DNA of 21,081 bases from UBA8828 sp046315175 (GTDB lineage: Bacteria; Verrucomicrobiota; Verrucomicrobiia; Opitutales; UBA953): positions 1 to 21,081 of the forward strand of contig JBKDBK010000117.1 of assembly GCA_046315175.1 (NCBI GenBank), read 5' to 3'. The translations under genes were made by a program, and so were the position numbers. Below, piece by piece: positions 7,685 to 15,585 of this stretch (its first letter is position 1; every line of letters begins with the position of its first letter). Below the pieces are notes generated by a model that searched no databases, was not told where the DNA came from, and saw nothing but the letters and a program-made list of their open reading frames with translations.

Positions 7685-9073
7685 ATGCCCAACCTGGAGA
7701 CGCTGCGAGCCCGCCTGCTCGACCAGCCCCTCTTCGAGGGGAAGGCCTGGCGCCTGTCGCCCGAGGCCTGGCCCCTCACCGGCGCCCAGGTTGCGGAGCT
7801 TCGCCGCATCGGCGACGCCTGCCTCGGCTACCACCGCGCCCTCGAGCGCCTCTACACCCGCTCCTTCCAGGACCGGAAGCTCCTCCGCAACCGCGAGCTC
7901 CACGCCCCCTGGGTCGCGGCCGTCCTCGACCGGCACAAGCCCGAGGGCCTCGTCGCCCACGGCCGCCATCGCTCGACCAAGGGCCAGGTGCCCGTCGTGC
8001 TTCGCCCCGACCTCCTGCTCACCGACCACGGCTTCGCCCTGACCGAGCTCGACAGCGTCCCCGGCGGCATCGGCCTCACCGCCTATCTAAACGCGACCTA
8101 CGCGGCCGACACCCCGGGAGTGGTCGGCGGGGCCGACATGCCGGACCGCTTCTTCGCCGCCCTCGCCGCCCTCGTCCCGTCCGAGCGCGACCCCGCCGTG
8201 GCCGTCGTCGTCTCGGACGAGTCCGCCACCTACCGTCCGGAGTTCGAGTGGCTCGCCGAGACGCTCCGCGCCCGGGGGCGCGACATCTGGGTGGCGCACC
8301 CCTCCGACCTCATGGAGCTCGGGGCCGACATCTGCGTGCCGGTCGACGGCGCCCCGCGCAAGGTCCACCTCGTCTACCGCTTCTTCGAGCTCTTCGACCT
8401 CGCCAATGTCCGCGGCGCCGACGCACTCTTCAACGCCGTCGAGGCCGGCCGCGTCGTCGTCACGCCTCCCATGCGCGCCTTCCAGGAGGAGAAGCTCGGC
8501 CTCGCCCTCCTTCACCACCCCCAGCTGTCCGCCTACTGGAGGGAAAACCTCCCCGAGGACCAGCTCGAGACCCTCCTCCGCATCGTCCCCCGCACCTGGA
8601 TGATGGAGCGCACCGACCTTCCGCCCACCGCGGTGCTCCACGCGCCCACCGTCGACGGCAAGCCCATCCGCGACTGGTCCGAGCTCGCCGAGGCCTCGCA
8701 GCGCGAGCGCAACCTCATCATCAAGGCCAGCGGGTTCCACGAGACCGCCTGGGGCGCCCGCAGCGTCACCCTGGGCAGCGACGTCTCGCGCGAGGCCTGG
8801 CTCGAGGCCATCGAGGACGCCCTCGACCCCGACAACGAGACCTTCCACGTAATGCAGGACTACCACAAGCCCGCCCGGCTCAGCCACCCCGTCTTCCGGC
8901 CCGACGGCTCGCTCGGCCCGATGGAGGGCCGCCTCCGCCTCTGCCCCTACTACTTCGTCGACGGCGACACCGTCACCCTCTCCGGCGTCCTCGCCACCTT
9001 CTGCCCGGCCGACAAGAAGATCATCCACGGGATGAAGGACGCCGCCCTGCTTCCCTGCCGCCAAGTCGGCTGA
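7685..9073 (+). CDS. Probable circularly permuted ATP-grasp-like protein
   Basis: 462-residue cytoplasmic protein with no signal peptide or membrane segment. I recognise no exact family. The order of motifs resembles glutathionylspermidine-synthase-like or circularly permuted ATP-grasp enzymes: RPDLLLTDHGFALTELDSVP at 107-126 (pre-ATP-grasp R-x-D...E-x-N/D pattern), VYRFFELFDLANVRG near 231-245 followed by a G-x-V-V-V-T-P-P segment, a basic LIIKASGFHETAWGAR near 344-359 with K347 as a candidate ATP-binding Lys, and a final VDGDTVTLSGVLATFCP segment. If correct, it would join a carboxylate to an amine or thiol with ATP. It overlaps no gene and is followed after 6 bases by an exported alpha/beta hydrolase, so the two are very likely one operon. 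The family call is inference; the gene itself is secure. Confidence 0.6.
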   Translation: MPNLETLRARLLDQPLFEGKAWRLSPEAWPLTGAQVAELRRIGDACLGYHRALERLYTRSFQDRKLLRNRELHAPWVAAVLDRHKPEGLVAHGRHRSTKGQVPVVLRPDLLLTDHGFALTELDSVPGGIGLTAYLNATYAADTPGVVGGADMPDRFFAALAALVPSERDPAVAVVVSDESATYRPEFEWLAETLRARGRDIWVAHPSDLMELGADICVPVDGAPRKVHLVYRFFELFDLANVRGADALFNAVEAGRVVVTPPMRAFQEEKLGLALLHHPQLSAYWRENLPEDQLETLLRIVPRTWMMERTDLPPTAVLHAPTVDGKPIRDWSELAEASQRERNLIIKASGFHETAWGARSVTLGSDVSREAWLEAIEDALDPDNETFHVMQDYHKPARLSHPVFRPDGSLGPMEGRLRLCPYYFVDGDTVTLSGVLATFCPADKKIIHGMKDAALLPCRQVG

Positions 9074-9079
9074 ACCGCC

Positions 9080-10258
9080 ATGCGCCGCCTCGCCCTCATC
9101 GTCCTCCTCGCCCTTGCCATCCTCGGCGCCCTCGCCGCCGGAACGGGCTGGCTTGCCAATCCGATCAAGCGGATGCCCCCACCCTCCTTTGGCAGCCGGG
9201 CCGAGGCCGAGCAAGCCGCGGACGCCGCCTGGCGCGGGCTGGCCGAGGCAGAGCGCCCATACCTCGCCACGGAGTGGGCGGAGAAAGCACTGACCATCGA
9301 CGGCAAGACCCTGCGCTGGCTCGAGCAGCGCTTCGGCGACAAGCCCGCCGAGGGCTGGAGTCTCTTCATCTCGATGCACGGCGGCGGCGGCGCGCCCACC
9401 CGGGTCAACGACCAGCAGTGGAACAACCAGATCCGGCTCTACCAGCACCCCGGCGCCATCGTCGTCGCCCCGCGCGCGCCGACCGACACCTGGAACCTCT
9501 GGCACGAGGCCCACATCGACGGCCTCCTCGACCGCCTCATCGCCGGCGCCGTCATCACCCAGGGCGTCAATCCCGACCGCGTCTACCTCCTCGGCTACTC
9601 GGCCGGCGGCGACGGCGTCTACCAGCTCGCCCCCCGCATGGCCGACCGCTTCGCCGCCGCCTCCATGATGGCCGGCCACCCCAACGAGGCCTCGCCCCTC
9701 GGCCTGCGCAACCTTCCCTTCGCCATCTGGTGCGGAGCCGAGGACAAGGCCTACAACCGCAACCGCGTCGCCGCCGAGTGGCTGGCCAAGCTCGCCGAGC
9801 TCGCCGCCGCCGACCCCGGCGGCTATGTCCATTCCGGAAAGGTCGTGCCCGGCAAGGGCCACTGGATGGACCTCGAGGACCGCGCCGCCCTGCCGTGGAT
9901 GGCCGGCTTCACGCGCAACCCTTGGCCCAGGCGCCTCGTCTGGCGCCAGGACGATGTCACCCACGGCCGCTTCTACTGGCTCGGCCTGCCCGACCCGGCA
10001 ACCGCCAAGGCCGGCCACGTCGTCCGCGCCCGCGTCGAGGGACAGCTCGTCGAGATCCAGTCGGATGACGTGAGCGCCCTCGACCTTTGGCTCTCCGACC
10101 AACTCCTCGACCTCGACCAGCCCGTCGTCGTCAAGGTCAACGGCAAGGTCGTCCACGACGGGAAGGTCCACCGTCACATCCGCGCCATCCACGCCTCGCT
10201 CAACGACCGACCCGACCCCCGCATGGCCGCCACCGCCGTGCTCAACCTCTCCTGGTGA
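9080..10258 (+). CDS. Exported or membrane-anchored alpha/beta hydrolase
   Basis: 392-residue serine hydrolase. Residues 1-25 (MRRLALIVLLALAILGALAA, then GTGWL) form a signal peptide or N-terminal anchor. The alpha/beta fold core lies at about 90-265: MHGGGG at 99-104 is the oxyanion loop, the nucleophile is S174 in GYSAGG, and candidates for the other triad members are D222 in GAEDKAYN and H261 in GKGHWMD. The layout is like PHB-depolymerase or dienelactone-hydrolase relatives. Residues about 285-392 form an extra beta-rich domain. The substrate is unknown. It begins 6 bases after the ATP-grasp-like gene without its own Shine-Dalgarno sequence, suggesting cotranscription. An ester- or amide-bond hydrolase beside a ligase recalls make-and-break pairs, but this is only context. 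Confidence 0.82.
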   Translation: MRRLALIVLLALAILGALAAGTGWLANPIKRMPPPSFGSRAEAEQAADAAWRGLAEAERPYLATEWAEKALTIDGKTLRWLEQRFGDKPAEGWSLFISMHGGGGAPTRVNDQQWNNQIRLYQHPGAIVVAPRAPTDTWNLWHEAHIDGLLDRLIAGAVITQGVNPDRVYLLGYSAGGDGVYQLAPRMADRFAAASMMAGHPNEASPLGLRNLPFAIWCGAEDKAYNRNRVAAEWLAKLAELAAADPGGYVHSGKVVPGKGHWMDLEDRAALPWMAGFTRNPWPRRLVWRQDDVTHGRFYWLGLPDPATAKAGHVVRARVEGQLVEIQSDDVSALDLWLSDQLLDLDQPVVVKVNGKVVHDGKVHRHIRAIHASLNDRPDPRMAATAVLNLSW

Positions 10259-10271
10259 CCTCCCATTAGGC

Positions 10272-10299
10272 TTCCCCGCCCCGCGGCGGCGCTTAGGAT
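10272..10299 (+). promoter_or_regulatory. Possible dsbD promoter at the start codon
   Basis: TTCCCC (3/6), a 16-base spacer, TAGGAT (10294-10299, 4/6), then exactly 6 bases to ATG 10306. The AGGA inside could also be a Shine-Dalgarno sequence at good spacing, so both readings stand. Confidence 0.35.
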
Positions 10300-10305
10300 G
10301 CAACC

Positions 10306-12429
10306 ATGCGCCTCCTCGCCCTCCTCGGAGCCCTCCTCGTCGGGTCCCTGCCGGCCCAGGACACGCCCCTCTCCGCGCGCACGAAGGTCGACCTCGTCTC
10401 GCTCGACAGCCACGCCGTGCCCGGCCAGACGCTCCGCCTGGCCTTCCGCTTCCGCTGCGATCCCCATTTCCACATCTACTGGGTCAACCCGGGCGACGCC
10501 GGCGAGGCGCCCAAGTGGACCTGGAAGGAGACCTCCGGCCTGACCTTCTCGCCCGGCATCCGCTGGCCCGGCCCCATCCGCATCGACCTCGCGGGTGTGC
10601 TCAACTTCTGCTACGAGGGCGAGACCCACCTCTTCATCGACGCCAAGGTGCCTGCCGACGCCAAGGGCACCCTTCGGCTCAAGGCCAAGGTTGAGTGGCT
10701 CGAGTGCGACGACAAGGGCTGCTACCCCCAGGAAAAGGAGGTCAGCCTCGACATTCCCGTCGGCCCCTCCTCGGAACCCCGCCTCACGCCCGGCATCCAG
10801 ACCTCCCTCGACCGCCTTCCCTCCGAGACCCACACCGTGAAAGGCAAGGTGTCCGCCGACGGCTCCTCGCTGCGCCTGACCGAAACCCTCTCCGGCAGGA
10901 CGCTCCGCACCGTCCTGCAGCCCGACGAGTTCTTCCCCATCCGCAACTTCGTCGCCCCCTCGGCCAAGCTGGGCCCCGTCGCGATGACCGCCGCCACGGT
11001 CGACGGCAAGTCCGTCGCCCTCGCCATCGCCTCCCTCAGCCTCAAGGACGCCACCGAGGGCTTGGCCGACGGCCCCCTCGGTTACGTGGCCCTGGTCAAG
11101 GACAACCGGAGCGGCAAATCCCGCTGGGTGAACGTCGCCATCGAGCTCGACGGAAAGCCCTCCCCGGCCGCCGAAACACCCGCCCAGCCCGCCAAGCCGC
11201 CCGAGCCCGCCGCCGCCAAGGGCTGGCAGCCCTGGTCTCCCGAAGCCCAGGCCAAGGCGCTCGCCGAGGGTAGGACCGTCTACATCGACTTCACCGCGCG
11301 CTGGTGCGCCACCTGCCAGGTCAACAAGCGCGTGTACTCGGATCCCGACCTCGGCGCCGACCTCGCCAAGGCCGGGGTCGTCCTCCTCAAGGCCGACTGG
11401 GACAAGCGCGACGAGGTCATCCGGGCCGAGCTCGCGCGCTACGGCCGCCAAGGCATCCCCCTCAACGTCTTCCTCCGCCAGGGAGCCGACCCCGTCGTCC
11501 TGCCCGAGATCCTCACGCCCGGCCTCGTGCGCGACGGTCTCGCCGCCTCCCTCAAGGGCGCCAGGCTGGAGGTCGCCGAATCCTCCGCCACCTGGATGCT
11601 CCTCCTCGCCTTCGTCGGCGGCGCCATCCTCAACCTCATGCCCTGCGTCTTTCCCGTCATCGGCCTGAAGGTCCTGGGCTTCGCCAGCCAGGCCGGCGGC
11701 GACCGCGGCCTCGCCCTGCGCCAATCCCTCGTCTACGCCGCCGGCGTCGTGCTCAGCTTCCTCGCCCTCGGGCTTCTCATCCTCGCGCTCAAATCGGGGG
11801 GAACCGCGGTCGGCTGGGGCTTCCAAATGCAATCCCCGGGCTTCGTCCTGGGCACCGCCGCGCTGATGGTCCTCCTCGGCATGTCCCTCGCCGGCGCCTA
11901 CGAGATCGGCACCGGCCTCGCCAGCTCCGCGGCCGGAGGCGGCAACTCCAGCGCCTTCCTCTCCGGCGTCCTTGCCACGGCCGTGGCGACCCCCTGCACC
12001 GCGCCCGGCCTCGGCGCGGCCCTCGGCTACGCGCTCGACGACCGTCGCGGCTCCGCCGAGACCCTCGCCTTCTTCGCCGTGATCGGAGTCGGCATGGCCT
12101 TGCCCTACGTGCTCCTCGTGTCCTTTCCCTCCCTCGCCCGTCGCATGCCCAAGCCCGGCGAATGGATGGAGACCCTCAAGCAGGCGATGGCCTTCCCCCT
12201 CTTCGCCTACGCGCTCTACCTGCTATGGGTGCTCAGCGCCCAGGTCGACGACGCCGGCTGGGTGCGCGACGCCGGCATCGGGATGGCCGTCATCGCCGCC
12301 GCCTGCTGGGTCTGGGGGCGCTGGGGCGCGCCCCATCGCACCGACACCGAGCGCCTCTGGGGTCGGCTCGGCGCAGCCGGGCTGCTCGTCGCCACCCTGG
12401 CCCACCTCTACTGGCATCTGCCCGCCTAG
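10306..12429 (+). CDS. DsbD-like thiol:disulfide interchange protein with permuted domain order
   Basis: Carries electrons from cytoplasmic thioredoxin across the inner membrane to periplasmic disulfide proteins. The 707 residues comprise a signal peptide (MRLLALLGALLVGSLPAQ), a DsbD alpha-like domain at about 25-160 with C102 and a C134-DDKG-C139 pair, and a second beta-rich region to about 290. A thioredoxin domain at about 303-420 with W333-C334-A-T-C337 follows, then a DsbD membrane domain from 428 to the end with about eight helices. The two membrane cysteines are C447 in MPCVFPVIG and C564 in TPCTAPGLG. In E. coli DsbD the thioredoxin domain comes after the membrane domain; here it comes before. 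All six expected redox cysteines are present, so it should be active. Its TAG stop overlaps that of the opposing oxidoreductase gene. Confidence 0.9.
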   Translation: MRLLALLGALLVGSLPAQDTPLSARTKVDLVSLDSHAVPGQTLRLAFRFRCDPHFHIYWVNPGDAGEAPKWTWKETSGLTFSPGIRWPGPIRIDLAGVLNFCYEGETHLFIDAKVPADAKGTLRLKAKVEWLECDDKGCYPQEKEVSLDIPVGPSSEPRLTPGIQTSLDRLPSETHTVKGKVSADGSSLRLTETLSGRTLRTVLQPDEFFPIRNFVAPSAKLGPVAMTAATVDGKSVALAIASLSLKDATEGLADGPLGYVALVKDNRSGKSRWVNVAIELDGKPSPAAETPAQPAKPPEPAAAKGWQPWSPEAQAKALAEGRTVYIDFTARWCATCQVNKRVYSDPDLGADLAKAGVVLLKADWDKRDEVIRAELARYGRQGIPLNVFLRQGADPVVLPEILTPGLVRDGLAASLKGARLEVAESSATWMLLLAFVGGAILNLMPCVFPVIGLKVLGFASQAGGDRGLALRQSLVYAAGVVLSFLALGLLILALKSGGTAVGWGFQMQSPGFVLGTAALMVLLGMSLAGAYEIGTGLASSAAGGGNSSAFLSGVLATAVATPCTAPGLGAALGYALDDRRGSAETLAFFAVIGVGMALPYVLLVSFPSLARRMPKPGEWMETLKQAMAFPLFAYALYLLWVLSAQVDDAGWVRDAGIGMAVIAAACWVWGRWGAPHRTDTERLWGRLGAAGLLVATLAHLYWHLPA

Positions 12430-13463
12430 GCCCTCGCCCCGGGCTCGCGGGCCAGGCTGTAGGCGGCGGGTATCGGGGCACCCTCCAGCAGGGATGCGGC
12501 GAGCCAGTCGACGGCGCTGGGCGCCCAGACCGTCCCGCGCGGGCCGAGGCCGTTGAGCAACCAGGGGCGCGCGCGCGCGGGATGGCGTCCGAGGAATGGC
12601 CGGTTGTCCCGCGTGCCGGGACGCGTGCCGGCCAGGTGGCGGGTCACCTCGGCGGAAACCGGACGGCGGAAGAAGCCGGCGAAGCGCCGCAGCAGCTTGT
12701 CCGCTTGCGCCGCCGTCGGCGACTCGCCCAGATCCTCCCAGGCCCAGTTCGTGCCGGTTCGCCAACGCCCCCCGCCCAGGCAGAGCGCCCAGCCCTCGCG
12801 GTTGAGGATGCGGTCCTGAAGGGGAGCGTCCGACACCAGGTCGAGGGCCTCGCCCTTCGCGGGCTGCCAGGCGAGGTCGGCGAAGACGCCTCCGGGCAGC
12901 GAGGCGCGCCACCCGTCGCACCAGACAACCGTCCCGGCGCGAAGACCCTTCCAGGCGACGCCGCCCTGGTCCTCCGTGATTTCCCCCGCCACCACGCGGT
13001 CGCGGATCAGGCGCCCGCCCAGCCACGCCGCGGTCTCATCCAACAGGCGCGGCAGGTCCGCCCAGGCGCCGCGCATCAGCGCCCCGCCGTGGGGATCGTC
13101 GAGCTCGGCGTCCAGTTCCCCGGGGCCCGAGGCGAGGCTCCGGATGAACGGGGCGCACGTCCTGCAATCCGCGCGTCGCAGACCGGCGGCACGCTGCTCG
13201 GCGTCGGCGAACATCCGGTAGACATCGCAGGGGCGGAAGACGCCGAGGGCGCCCAGCGACTCGGCCGCCCGGGCGAGGAGCGAGGGATACTCCGGGGTCA
13301 GGCTGAACCGCCGGCCCGTCAGCGGCGTCATCAGGCCGGCGGCGACGCGCGAGGCGTTGCCCTCGCCGGGATCGACCACCGCGAGGCTCGCGCGGCCGTC
13401 CAGGCGCCGCGCCAGCAGCGAGCCGGCCAAGCCCTGTCCGACAATCAGGACATCGACCCGCAT
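12426..13463 (-). CDS. FAD-dependent oxidoreductase (DAO/ThiO-like)
   Basis: 345-residue flavoprotein of the D-amino-acid-oxidase/glycine-oxidase fold. VDVLIVGQGLAGSLLARRL at 3-21 is the Rossmann G-x-G-x-x-G for FAD, VVDPGE near 28-33 ends the second strand with its acidic ADP-ribose contact, and SRVAAGLMTPLTGRR follows as in DAO proteins. TRPGTRDNRPFLG and NGLGPRGTVWAP near the C-terminus are the second flavin-binding region. It resembles the oxidase half of MnmC as well as ThiO, but lacks a methyltransferase domain. The substrate is probably an amine or amino acid. The AEC transporter gene lies 3 bases upstream on the same strand, so transport and oxidation of one compound is possible. The 3' end overlaps dsbD by 4 bases in a shared CTAG, leaving no room for a terminator. 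Confidence 0.85.
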   Translation of the reverse strand: MRVDVLIVGQGLAGSLLARRLDGRASLAVVDPGEGNASRVAAGLMTPLTGRRFSLTPEYPSLLARAAESLGALGVFRPCDVYRMFADAEQRAAGLRRADCRTCAPFIRSLASGPGELDAELDDPHGGALMRGAWADLPRLLDETAAWLGGRLIRDRVVAGEITEDQGGVAWKGLRAGTVVWCDGWRASLPGGVFADLAWQPAKGEALDLVSDAPLQDRILNREGWALCLGGGRWRTGTNWAWEDLGESPTAAQADKLLRRFAGFFRRPVSAEVTRHLAGTRPGTRDNRPFLGRHPARARPWLLNGLGPRGTVWAPSAVDWLAASLLEGAPIPAAYSLAREPGARA

Positions 13464-13466
13464 GGC

Positions 13467-14426
13467 TCAGGCGCCGATGCCCAGCCAACGCCTCCCGATC
13501 TCGATCCAGATGGGGATGGTGAGGGGACAGACGGCGGACGTGACCACCGTGCCGCGCAGCGCCAGCGCGACGTCGCCCTTGCAGTGGCTGACGATGAGGA
13601 AGGTGAACATGCCCGCCGGCATCGCCGCCTGCACCAGCATGACCTTCCGGAGGTTGGGGTCGGTCACAAGGGTCGAGGCCGCGCCGAGGATGGCCAAGGG
13701 AAACAGCAGGCAGCGCACGAGCAGGAAGCCCACCGTCGCCCGCCGCTGGGCGAGCGGCTTGAAGCCGCGGAGGGTCTCGTGCAGGTAGATGCCCGTCAGG
13801 ACGAGTCCCACCGGGATGGCGCAGGCGCCGACATCGTGGCAGACCTTGCCCGCCAGCATCCCGAGCGTGGTCGACCCCAGCCCGAGGAAATTCACGGCCA
13901 GGGCGACGGCCAGGGCGATTGTCATCGGGTGGATCAGGTTGCGCACGACCCGCCAGCCGGAATGACCCGAAAGAAACGCCACGCCGACGGTCCAGACGCA
14001 GGCCTCGACGCCCACGTTGTGGACGAGCAGCACGCCGACCACGTCGCGGTCGAACAACGCGGCCGTGAGCGGGATGCCAAGGTAGCCGAAGTTGTTGATG
14101 CCGCTCGCGTAGGCGAAGGTCCGTCCGGGCACGCCCCCGCCGATGCCCAGCAGGCGGCCGACCACCGCGCCGATCGCGATGCCGCCCGCGATCATCAGGT
14201 AGCCGACGCCGAGGTAGAGGAGGGCCGTGCCGCCGCTCGAGATGAGCGGGTTGGCGTGCACCCGGTCGAAGATCAGCGCGGGGAAGAACAGCCAGATCAC
14301 CAGCCGCATCAGCGGCTGGCGCGACTCGGGGCCGACCCACCCGGCGGCGGCCAGGAACCACCCGACGGAGGTGACCAGCGCGGTCTGGGCGAGCCCCAGC
14401 GCCATGTCGGGATTGAGACCGGTCAT
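13467..14426 (-). CDS. AEC (auxin efflux carrier) family transporter
   Basis: Inner-membrane permease of about ten hydrophobic segments and 319 residues, in the AEC/bile-acid-arsenite superfamily. Bacterial members move dicarboxylates or related organic acids. Visible signs are an N-terminal LVIWLFFPALIFDRV segment, the conserved middle motif GINNFGYLGIPLTAALF, and QAAMPAGMFTFLIV in the second half, all in family positions. I chose ATG 14426; an in-frame GTG at 14435 would add three residues. AGGTGG lies just upstream and can be read as a Shine-Dalgarno sequence or as part of a -10 box. The oxidoreductase gene follows 3 bases after the stop, and the DUF3500 gene is divergent across 78 bases. 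Confidence 0.88.
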   Translation of the reverse strand: MTGLNPDMALGLAQTALVTSVGWFLAAAGWVGPESRQPLMRLVIWLFFPALIFDRVHANPLISSGGTALLYLGVGYLMIAGGIAIGAVVGRLLGIGGGVPGRTFAYASGINNFGYLGIPLTAALFDRDVVGVLLVHNVGVEACVWTVGVAFLSGHSGWRVVRNLIHPMTIALAVALAVNFLGLGSTTLGMLAGKVCHDVGACAIPVGLVLTGIYLHETLRGFKPLAQRRATVGFLLVRCLLFPLAILGAASTLVTDPNLRKVMLVQAAMPAGMFTFLIVSHCKGDVALALRGTVVTSAVCPLTIPIWIEIGRRWLGIGA

Positions 14427-14432
14427 CCCACC

Positions 14433-14461
14433 CACCTACCAAGGTCGCCGGGGTGCATCAA
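14433..14461 (-). promoter_or_regulatory. Possible promoter of the AEC transporter operon
   Basis: Minus strand: TTGATG (14456-14461, 4/6), a 17-base spacer, TAGGTG (14433-14438, 2/6), then 6 bases to the ATG. The AGGTGG segment equally suits ribosome binding. Spacing agrees with other starts in the window. Confidence 0.3.
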
Positions 14462-14504
14462 CACCGATTGCGAAACCCACGCCGGCCCGCGCTGTCCTTT
14501 CGTC

Positions 14505-15536
14505 ATGCCCATGCGCCCCCTCACCCTCGCCCTCCTCGCCCTCGGCGCAGCCCTTTCCGCCCACCCTGCCGCCTCCCACGAGCAGGCGCTCGCCGCCCAG
14601 GCCTTCCTCGACAGCCTCAGGCCGGAGCAGCGCGCCAAGGCCGCCCTGCCCCTCGACGATCCGGCGCGCCTCGACTGGAAGTTCGTGCCTGCCGAGCGGA
14701 AGGGGCTCTACCTGCGGGACATGGACCCGCCGCAGCGCGAGAAGGCCACGGCGCTCCTCCGCGCCGCGCTTTCCGACGAGGGGCTGCGCAAGGTCGAGGG
14801 CATCCGCCGCCTCGAGGGCCTGCTCCAGGCGATGGAGAAGGACACCACCGGCCGGCGCGACCCCGGCAAGTACGCCTACGCTGTCTTCGGCACGCCCTCG
14901 CCCAAGGGCACCTGGTGCTGGCGGCTGGAGGGACACCACCTCGAGGTCATCGTCACCATCGTCGACGGCCATGTCGTCGGCCTGACCCCCAGCTTCATGG
15001 GCGCCAGCCCCGCCAAGGCACCCCTCCACCCCCATGCGCCCGACCTGGCCGGCACCGAGCTGCTGGGCGACGAGGACCGGCTGGGGCGCGAGCTCGCGCA
15101 GTCGTTCGACGCCGAGCAGGCAAGGATCGGCCACCTCCCGGGGAAGGCGCCGGCCGACATCCTCAGCGGGCAATCCCGCAAGGCCCGGCGGCTCGAGCCC
15201 GCCGGCATCGCCCTCGCCCAGCTCAGGCCCGCCCAGAAGGCGATTTTCTGGAAACTCGTCGCCCTCCACGCCGAGCGCTTCCGCGGCGACCTCGCCAAGC
15301 CCGTCCTCGACGGCCTCCGCGCGCTCCCCGAGGACAAGCTCCACTTCGCCTACATCGGCGGCACCAAGCTGGGCGAGGGACGCTACTACCGCATCCAGGC
15401 ACCCGAGCTGCTCATCGAGATGGACAACACCCAGAACGGCGCCAACCACATCCACTCCGTCTGGCGCGACCTCCGCAACGACTTCGGAGGCGACGCGCTC
15501 CGACGCCACCTCGAGCGCGACCACGGCGCCAAGTGA
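14505..15536 (+). CDS. Exported DUF3500-family protein
   Basis: 343-residue protein with a signal peptide (MRPLTLALLALGAALSAHPA, then AS before HEQ). It matches the DUF3500 family in several places: RKGLYLRDMDPPQREKA near 65-80, a central LEVIVTIVDGHVVGLTPSFM followed by GASPAK, and the C-terminal hallmark IEMDNTQNGANHIHSVWRD with NDFGGD after it. The His, Asp and Asn cluster suggests metal or substrate binding, but no function is established that I can state. ATG 14505 and ATG 14511 are both possible. No Shine-Dalgarno sequence is present; CCTTTCGTC directly before the ATG is nearly the same as at infA. It is divergent from the AEC gene and converges on ssrA, with a shared hairpin between them. 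Confidence 0.85.
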   Translation: MPMRPLTLALLALGAALSAHPAASHEQALAAQAFLDSLRPEQRAKAALPLDDPARLDWKFVPAERKGLYLRDMDPPQREKATALLRAALSDEGLRKVEGIRRLEGLLQAMEKDTTGRRDPGKYAYAVFGTPSPKGTWCWRLEGHHLEVIVTIVDGHVVGLTPSFMGASPAKAPLHPHAPDLAGTELLGDEDRLGRELAQSFDAEQARIGHLPGKAPADILSGQSRKARRLEPAGIALAQLRPAQKAIFWKLVALHAERFRGDLAKPVLDGLRALPEDKLHFAYIGGTKLGEGRYYRIQAPELLIEMDNTQNGANHIHSVWRDLRNDFGGDALRRHLERDHGAK

Positions 15537-15547
15537 GCGCACGCAGG

Positions 15548-15578
15548 CGACCCAGCCGCGCGGGGCGCGGCCGGGTCG
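15548..15578. terminator. Strong hairpin between the DUF3500 gene and ssrA, likely bidirectional terminator
   Basis: Read on the minus strand, a 13-bp stem (CGACCC, one G-U pair, GCCGCG) closes on a 5-base loop, beginning 8 bases after the tmRNA 3' end. Read on the plus strand it begins 12 bases after the DUF3500 stop with one mismatch. Neither side has a clear U-tract, so efficiency is uncertain. Confidence 0.65.
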
Positions 15579-15585
15579 TGAAAGG

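Noticed and set aside
10276..10289. Small GC hairpin (CCGCC/GGCGG) before dsbD
   Set aside because: A 5-bp stem without a T-run in G+C-rich DNA is easily chance and cannot be called a terminator.
8087..10303. A 738-codon minus-strand open frame
   Set aside because: It is fully antisense to the ATP-grasp-like and hydrolase genes, whose motifs are clear. Its translation is Gly/Val/Glu/Asp-rich without motifs.
11304..15536. A 1410-codon plus-strand open frame
   Set aside because: Only its last part (from 14505) is a gene. The rest lies out of frame over dsbD and antisense to the oxidoreductase and transporter genes. Its Arg/Pro/Gly-rich translation is typical of shadow frames in high-G+C DNA.
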